Positions 6,451 to 10,235 of a stretch of 10,235 bases of DNA are shown piece after piece. Each line of letters starts with the position of its first letter. Position 1 is the first letter of the stretch. Position numbers and translations under genes: made by a program. The notes below the pieces were generated by a model. It was not told the origin of the DNA, ran no database searches, and saw only the letters and a program-made list of their open reading frames with translations. This DNA is from a bacterium (GTDB taxonomy: Bacteria > Vulcanimicrobiota > Vulcanimicrobiia > Vulcanimicrobiales > Vulcanimicrobiaceae): NCBI GenBank assembly GCA_021807065.1, contig JAKAPO010000059.1, forward strand, positions 1 to 10,235. Direction: 5' to 3'.

Positions 6451-6797
6451 TAGAACACCAGCACCTTATCCGCTTTTGCCGTCCACGCCGTCAGCTCATC
6501 CATCGAGCTGCGATGCGATCCGGAGACAAGACCGTCGTCGCTGATGCCTCGGGCATCCATGCACGTGCCGCAGACTCCGATGACGCCGTTGTTCCTCGCG
6601 ACCGCGCGCAGCATGAGCTCGACGTTGTAATAGCCTGCAGGAACGCGCTGCCCGCTCTTTGCGCACGCAGCGGCATCGCCTATGAGAAAGACGAAGATTT
6701 CCGTACCGGTTTTCGAAAGCGCTCCGGCCAGGCGCAGCGCATTGTAACTGCGCTCGGTTCCATATGGCGGATCGTTGAGGATGAACAAGGTCGTCAC
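6450..6797 (-). CDS. DsrE/DsrF-like small sulfur-carrier family protein
   Basis: The 115-residue protein has the DsrE/F fold pattern: an N-terminal strand followed by a polar turn (TTLFILNDPPYGTERSYNAL, 2-21), a second strand EIFVFLIGDAAAC (33-45), and VIGVCGTCMDARGI (72-85) with cysteines C76 and C79. In DsrE/TusD-type proteins a cysteine at about this place carries persulfide sulfur; here C76 or C79 is the likely acceptor and C45 is a third candidate. It starts with GTG at 6797, 6 nt after the regulator's stop. A GGGGGA purine run at the end of the regulator gene serves as its ribosome binding site. It ends with a one-base overlap onto the flavoprotein. The setting suggests that it accepts or passes on sulfur produced by the flavoprotein; the biochemical role is inferred. 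Confidence 0.83.
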   Translation of the reverse strand: MTTLFILNDPPYGTERSYNALRLAGALSKTGTEIFVFLIGDAAACAKSGQRVPAGYYNVELMLRAVARNNGVIGVCGTCMDARGISDDGLVSGSHRSSMDELTAWTAKADKVLVF

Positions 6798-6803
6798 GAC
6801 GCT

Positions 6804-7481
6804 CTATCCCCCGAATGCAGGGCCGCTCGCGATGGGACCACCGGCGGCCCGCCACTCCAAGACGCCGTCGGCGAGCCGTACGGCTCGGAATCCGCGCTCT
6901 TTCAGCATGTCGGTTGCCTCGGCCGATAGCACGCAGTACGGCCCGCGGCAGTACGCGACGATCTGTTTGTTTCGCGGAAGCGTTGCCATCTGCCGCTCGA
7001 GTTCGGCGAGTGGCACCGACCGGGCGTACGGCAAATGGCCCTGCTCGTATTCGGAGTGGGGTCGCACGTCCAAAACGACGACTTCACCTCGCCGAGCCTT
7101 TCCCAACAGCGCTTGACGATCGAGCGTTACCATTATCTCTCGATCCGTGAAGAAACATTTCGCGGTGCGTTCGATCTCGGCAAAGCGTTGCTCGGCTATC
7201 GTGCGCGTCCTCATCCAGTAGTCGGCCACGGTCGCGTCGGCAACGGCGTAGTAGACGCGTTTGCCTTCACGCCGGGATGCGACCAGACGCGCGGCATGGA
7301 GTACTTTTAGGTGCGCGCTCGCATTCTTGACGTCGAGCTGCGCATTCCTCGCAATCTCCTCAACGCTCTTCTCCCCCTGACAGAGAATGTCGAGGATTTC
7401 GAGGCGCTTCGGACTGCTCGTCGCCTTGCCGATACGCGAAAAATACTCGTAAACGGTGTCCTTGAAATGCCGGGCTGTCAT
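6804..7481 (-). CDS. ArsR/SmtB-family transcriptional regulator fused to a rhodanese domain
   Basis: The 225-residue fusion has an N-terminal winged helix (about 5-100). It begins FKDTVYEYFSRIGKATSSPK, followed by RLEILDILCQGEKSVEEIA and the recognition-helix region NASAHLKVLHAARLV, then the wing GKRVYYAVAD. The C-terminal rhodanese domain (about 117-217) shows VVVLDVRPHSEYEQGHLPYA and the catalytic loop CRGPYC (C178, C183), which would hold a persulfide. Other cysteines are C34 in helix LEILDILC and C109 in the linker (ERTAKC). In the related sulfide sensors SqrR and BigR two regulatory-domain cysteines form a polysulfide bridge; C34 and C109 are candidates for that role here, by analogy only. 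It is the first gene of the operon with the DsrE-like and flavoprotein genes, so it probably autoregulates and controls them. The ATG at 7481 lies inside an inverted repeat and has no Shine-Dalgarno. Confidence 0.92.
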   Translation of the reverse strand: MTARHFKDTVYEYFSRIGKATSSPKRLEILDILCQGEKSVEEIARNAQLDVKNASAHLKVLHAARLVASRREGKRVYYAVADATVADYWMRTRTIAEQRFAEIERTAKCFFTDREIMVTLDRQALLGKARRGEVVVLDVRPHSEYEQGHLPYARSVPLAELERQMATLPRNKQIVAYCRGPYCVLSAEATDMLKERGFRAVRLADGVLEWRAAGGPIASGPAFGG

Positions 7482-7499
7482 TCTAGTAATCTATAGAAT
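7480..7499 (-). promoter_or_regulatory. Candidate operator overlapping transcription start and ATG of the ArsR-rhodanese gene
   Basis: The perfect 6-base inverted arms ATTCTA (7480-7485) and TAGAAT (7494-7499) have an 8-base AT-rich centre. An 8-base palindrome TCTATAGA (7490-7497) is embedded. The element overlaps the downstream edge of the predicted -10 box and the first two bases of the start codon. This is where an ArsR-type repressor typically sits. AT-rich inverted repeats with ATT/AAT ends are common for this family. Binding is inferred, not shown. Confidence 0.5.
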
Positions 7500-7526
7500 G
7501 ATAGTCTGAATGGCTCCCGTTGTCAA
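7498..7526 (-). promoter_or_regulatory. Sigma70-type promoter of the sulfur-response operon
   Basis: On the minus strand, TTGACA (7526-7521), identical to the -35 consensus, is followed after exactly 17 bases by TATCAT (7503-7498), one mismatch from TATAAT. Transcription would start near 7490-7491, leaving a leader of only about 9-10 bases before the ATG at 7481. The promoter lies between the stop of the putative lipoprotein gene (7550) and the regulator. This gap is notably richer in A/T than its surroundings. Confidence 0.7.
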
Positions 7527-7542
7527 GACCTTTGGTTTGAAA

Positions 7543-7557
7543 GGCGCGTTTAGCGCC
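7543..7557 (-). terminator. Weak hairpin at the end of the putative lipoprotein gene
   Basis: Perfect 5-base GC arms GGCGC/GCGCC (7553-7557 and 7543-7547) with a 5-base loop that contains the TAA stop (7552-7550). On the minus strand it is followed by TTTC rather than a long T-run, so termination would be weak. It could separate the phosphatase operon from the sulfur operon downstream. Confidence 0.3.
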
Positions 7558-7945
7558 GCGTCGCCAAGACCTGAATGTCGCCGCCGATGACCCAACCGGT
7601 GCGCCCACGCTGCGGCCCCGTCAAAACGCGGACCTCGACGGCGTCTTCGGGCGACAGACTGTATTTCGGCTGAACGTCGTTGCGGTAGCACGTGATGACT
7701 ATCGCGCGCGTTCCGGCGGCCAGGAGCAGGGCGTGCGGTAGCAGGGCTTGCGCCTCGTCGAACGATGTGGAGTGGTAAGCTCGTAACCGAAAGCGCGAGT
7801 CCCAGAGAAAGACTCCGGGATCGTCGCCGACTCCGAAGAGCACGACGCGCTCGCGCGGATGAACGTGGCAGGCGGCGATCGCCGCCGCCGAGCAAAGGAT
7901 CGCGAGAACTGCGACGGCCGCCGTCCGGAGAATGCTATGCCTCAC
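7550..7945 (-). CDS. Putative small lipoprotein with SH3-like C-terminal segment
   Basis: I do not recognise a named family. The 131-residue product begins with an export signal (charged MRHSILR, hydrophobic 8-25) that ends in IAAC, a good lipobox with C26 as the lipidated residue, so it is probably membrane-anchored outside the cytoplasm. The middle holds a possible strand run (RVVLFGVGDDPGVFLWD) and a second cysteine, C86. The C-terminus, about 101-127, reads DAVEVRVLTGPQRGRTGWV, the pattern of bacterial SH3-like domains (strand, GP..G..GWV turn). It starts at GTG 7945 inside the 3' end of the phosphatase gene, overlapping by 11 bp, so it is translationally coupled to it. That link suggests a shared pathway, such as envelope sensing, but the function is unknown. 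Confidence 0.72.
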   Translation of the reverse strand: MRHSILRTAAVAVLAILCSAAAIAACHVHPRERVVLFGVGDDPGVFLWDSRFRLRAYHSTSFDEAQALLPHALLLAAGTRAIVITCYRNDVQPKYSLSPEDAVEVRVLTGPQRGRTGWVIGGDIQVLATRR

Positions 7946-9299
7946 TCGCCGGCTCTCCTATTCGAATGACCAAGAGCGCTAAGTCGTCGTTCGGACGATT
8001 TCCGCTGCGCCTGCGCACGCGGCGCGCAATGTCGTCGGCAAGCGCCTGCGCCCCTGGCGGTCCCGACGCGATCCATTGCATCGCACCCTGTTCTCCAAGG
8101 AGGTCGCCGCTGCGCGTGCGCGCTTCCGTAAGGCCGTCCGTAGCAAGCACGATGGTATCACCCGCCGCAAGGATCATCGTCTTCGACGTATACGGCGCCC
8201 GCATCACTCCAACCAACGGGCCTGTCACCGGTAATGCCTGCACGCCGGAAGAACGGCGGAGATATGCAGAGTCGTGCCCGGCGCTCGCGTAGGTAAGCGA
8301 TCCTGCCTTGCAGTCGAGAATGCCCACCAGCATCGTGATGAAGAGAGACGGGTCACGCACAGTGTCGGCAAACGCCGCATTGAACTCGTCGAGGACCGCG
8401 GCGGGATCTTCGTTGCGCAATGCGATCGCACGAACGGTGAAGCGTACGAAGGTCGTCAGCGCGGCTGCATCGACGCCCTTCCCGCTGACGTCGGCTATGA
8501 CGATCAGCGCCTTCCCGCCGTCAAGCCTGAAAACGTCGAAGACGTCGCCGCCTACGCGAAGACGCCCGGTCGCCGATAAGTAACTCGACCCGACCTCGCA
8601 GTTCGGCAGCGGCACGTGATCGCTGCGAAACGCCTGTTGCAGCGCGCGCGTAACGGTACGCTCTTCCTCCAGTTCTCGCGTCAGCCGAGAACCGTAGGCG
8701 TTGAACAGAATGGCAAGCAGTCCGAAGACGAGCAACCAAAAGGCTCGCACGTACGAACTCCTGTTGATCTGGTCTTGCGTGCTGCGCGATAGCGCGACGC
8801 TGGTACGAACGAGCGCGTTTCGCACGGCGTCGGCCGCCCGCGCCTGGAAGTCGATGAAGAGTTTGCTGCTCTTGTCGAGCGCTGCGACGTCGCGGCTCGG
8901 ATGCTCCAACAACGGGAGAGCGACCTCGCGACGCCAATCGTTTTGGACGTTGTCGTACTGATTGAGCATCCGTAGTGCGTCCACGAGGTGCTCGTCGACC
9001 ACGGCATCGTGCACCGCCTTTTCTTTTGCGACCCACGACAATGCGCTGAGCATGTACTGCTGCGTGTAAAAGGGATCCTTCGTCAAGACGTAACCGCGTA
9101 CCGAATCTTCCTCGTTGATTTGCAACCGTAGCATTTCTTGCAAGTCGATTTGCGCGCGTTGCATCTTACCCACGCGATCGAACGTGTCGGCAATACTTGC
9201 TCGCGTTTGAAACGCGCCTTGAACGGCGACGATAAGAACGACCACCAGGAATAACGTGAAGACGACGGTCGCTGCGGCACGTTCCGTTAGAGGCGGCAA
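7935..9299 (-). CDS. Membrane CHASE3-like sensor with SpoIIE/RsbU-type PP2C serine phosphatase
   Basis: The 454-residue protein has a membrane helix (about 9-29), then an extracytoplasmic helical domain (about 31-183) with the CHASE3-type motif NEEDSVRGYVLTKDPFYTQQY split over 62-82, and a second helix (about 186-203). A short coiled-coil-like linker (TRELEEERTVTRALQQAF, 207-224) leads into a PPM/SpoIIE phosphatase domain (about 228-447). Metal-site motifs are present: GGDVFD (250-255), IADVSGKG (268-275, D270), AGHDSAYL (340-347), ATDGLTEA (386-393, D388) and NDDLALLVI (437-445). Such enzymes dephosphorylate anti-sigma-factor antagonists to switch on sigma factors; no such partner is in the window. 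The start is uncertain. TTG 9299 is annotated, but GGAGAG (9320-9315) is spaced better for CTG 9308. It overlaps the putative lipoprotein gene downstream. Confidence 0.88.
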   Translation of the reverse strand: MPPLTERAAATVVFTLFLVVVLIVAVQGAFQTRASIADTFDRVGKMQRAQIDLQEMLRLQINEEDSVRGYVLTKDPFYTQQYMLSALSWVAKEKAVHDAVVDEHLVDALRMLNQYDNVQNDWRREVALPLLEHPSRDVAALDKSSKLFIDFQARAADAVRNALVRTSVALSRSTQDQINRSSYVRAFWLLVFGLLAILFNAYGSRLTRELEEERTVTRALQQAFRSDHVPLPNCEVGSSYLSATGRLRVGGDVFDVFRLDGGKALIVIADVSGKGVDAAALTTFVRFTVRAIALRNEDPAAVLDEFNAAFADTVRDPSLFITMLVGILDCKAGSLTYASAGHDSAYLRRSSGVQALPVTGPLVGVMRAPYTSKTMILAAGDTIVLATDGLTEARTRSGDLLGEQGAMQWIASGPPGAQALADDIARRVRRRSGNRPNDDLALLVIRIGEPASEA

Positions 9300-9326
9300 A
9301 GGTTTCAGTCGGCGCTCTCCGAACCC

Positions 9327-9332
9327 AAGGAG
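9327..9332 (+). promoter_or_regulatory. Shine-Dalgarno of the phosphohexomutase gene
   Basis: AAGGAG lies 9 bases before ATG 9342 and fixes this start. The divergent gap 9300-9341 is only 42 bases and must also hold the translation start signals of the phosphatase gene. Promoters for both probably overlap neighbouring coding sequence; none was identified with confidence. Confidence 0.7.
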
Positions 9333-9341
9333 CCTAACGTC

Positions 9342-10235
9342 ATGCAGTCGCGGCTCGACACGAACATTTTCAAGTCCTACGACGTCCGCGGAATTTATCC
9401 GTCAGAGCTGAACGACGATATCGCATATCGCATCGGGCGCTGCTTCGTTCCGCTGATCGGCGCGCACCGGATCGTCGTCGGCCGCGACATGCGCAGCTCA
9501 GGAGCGGCGCTTTACGATGCCTTTGCAAAGGGAGCAAGCGAGGCGGGCGCCGACATTACCGATATCGGCTTGGTCTCCACCGACGCGCTATATTTCGCCG
9601 TCGGGAAATTCGGTTTCGACGGCGGCGTGATGATCACCGCTTCACACAATCCGTCGAACTACAACGGGATGAAGTTCACCCGAGCCGATGCCGAAGCTAT
9701 TTCCTTGGAAACCGGCCTCGGTGTGCTGCGAGACCGCATCGCTTCGGGCGTACTGCCCCCTCCGGCGCCGCGCGCCGGAACGATCGGACAGCGCGACGTG
9801 TTGGATGACTTCGCGCGCCACTGTCTCTCTTTCGTGAATCCCAAGACGATCAAACCGTTCAAGATCGCAATCGACGCCGGAAACGGTATGGCAGGCAAGA
9901 CGGTTCCTTACGTATTCAAATACTTGCCGTGTGAAGTCACACCGCTCTATTTCGAGCTCGACGGGAGTTTTCCGAATCACCCCGCTAGTCCGATCGAACC
10001 CGAAAACATGGCGGATCTGCAGGCGGCGGTGAAGCGGCACGGTTGCGACCTCGGCGCCGCATTCGACGGCGACGCGGACCGGATGTTCATCGTCGACAAC
10101 GCGGCGCATCTCGTCGACGGCAGCACCGTGACGGCACTCGTCGCGCTGAACACGCTCAAGCATCGCCCCGGCGCACGAATTCTCTACAACCTCATCTGTA
10201 GCCGCAGCGTTCCCGAACTGATCGAACGAGCCGGC
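9342..10235 (+). CDS. Phosphomannomutase/phosphoglucomutase (alpha-D-phosphohexomutase), 3' end beyond window
   Basis: The enzyme interconverts hexose 6-phosphate and 1-phosphate to feed sugar-nucleotide synthesis for polysaccharides and envelope glycans. The open frame runs from ATG 9342 to the window edge (298 codons), so the gene is incomplete only because of the cut; relatives are about 450-460 residues. Domain 1 carries FKSYDVRGIYP (10-20) and VVGRDMRSSG (45-54), and then the catalytic phosphoserine loop GVMITASHNPSNYNGMKF (95-112) with S101. Domain 2 shows IAIDAGNGMAGK (175-186) and HPASPIEPENM (213-223), and domain 3 begins after the magnesium loop AAFDGDADRMF (239-249; D242, D244, D246). 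Domain 4, which selects between mannose and glucose phosphates, is outside, so ManB/AlgC-type specificity cannot be decided. It diverges from the phosphatase gene and has a strong Shine-Dalgarno. Confidence 0.95.
   Translation, partial: MQSRLDTNIFKSYDVRGIYPSELNDDIAYRIGRCFVPLIGAHRIVVGRDMRSSGAALYDAFAKGASEAGADITDIGLVSTDALYFAVGKFGFDGGVMITASHNPSNYNGMKFTRADAEAISLETGLGVLRDRIASGVLPPPAPRAGTIGQRDVLDDFARHCLSFVNPKTIKPFKIAIDAGNGMAGKTVPYVFKYLPCEVTPLYFELDGSFPNHPASPIEPENMADLQAAVKRHGCDLGAAFDGDADRMFIVDNAAHLVDGSTVTALVALNTLKHRPGARILYNLICSRSVPELIERAG

Noticed and set aside
9642..10163. 173-codon minus-strand open frame at the right edge
   Set aside because: It is the antisense of the phosphohexomutase gene, whose plus-strand frame carries the TASHNP and DGDADR motifs; that gene is truncated by the window.

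Overview
The window is a gene-dense, high-GC chromosomal segment of a bacterium (by eye about 60% GC) with very short intergenic gaps and frequent GTG/TTG starts. It contains no tRNA, rRNA, CRISPR array, insertion sequence or integrase that I can see. A fimbrial-usher relic, lipoprotein-like secreted proteins, a carboxypeptidase-regulatory-like domain protein and a BtuC-type permease suggest an organism with an outer membrane. The NuoB and ArsR-rhodanese sequences have a Terrabacteria-like flavour. An uncultured lineage such as Eremiobacterota (WPS-2) would fit, but that placement is a low-confidence guess.

Left edge (1-651): the head of a NADH-quinone oxidoreductase (complex I) operon reads leftwards, nuoA then nuoB, with nuoB cut by the window edge. 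Immediately upstream of nuoA is a perfect CRP-type palindrome (TGTGA-N6-TCACA core).

652-2020: a small secreted protein with one carboxypeptidase-regulatory-like domain faces the degraded remnant of a chaperone-usher outer-membrane usher. The remnant keeps a signal peptide and the C-terminal domains, but most of the N-terminal and barrel region is gone and the two surviving parts are in different frames.

2021-5278 (rightward): a BtuC/FecCD-type permease and its ABC ATPase form a cobalamin, siderophore or haem uptake pair with ATGA overlap. They are followed by glnA, a type I-beta glutamine synthetase with the adenylylation tyrosine. Phased hexamer repeats lie in the short gap before glnA.

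5275-7526 (leftward): a compact sulfur-response operon. It encodes an ArsR-family regulator fused to a rhodanese domain, a DsrE/F-like small sulfur carrier, and a sulfide:quinone oxidoreductase-like flavoprotein. It has a near-consensus sigma70-type promoter, and an inverted repeat overlaps the predicted transcription start and the ATG. This is the most coherent regulatory system in the window: sensing, carrying and oxidising sulfide or persulfide in one transcription unit.

7543-9299 (leftward): a two-TM CHASE3-like sensor fused to a SpoIIE/RsbU-type PP2C phosphatase, translationally coupled to a small putative lipoprotein with an SH3-like C-terminus. Divergent from it, at 9342, a phosphomannomutase/phosphoglucomutase gene runs off the right edge.
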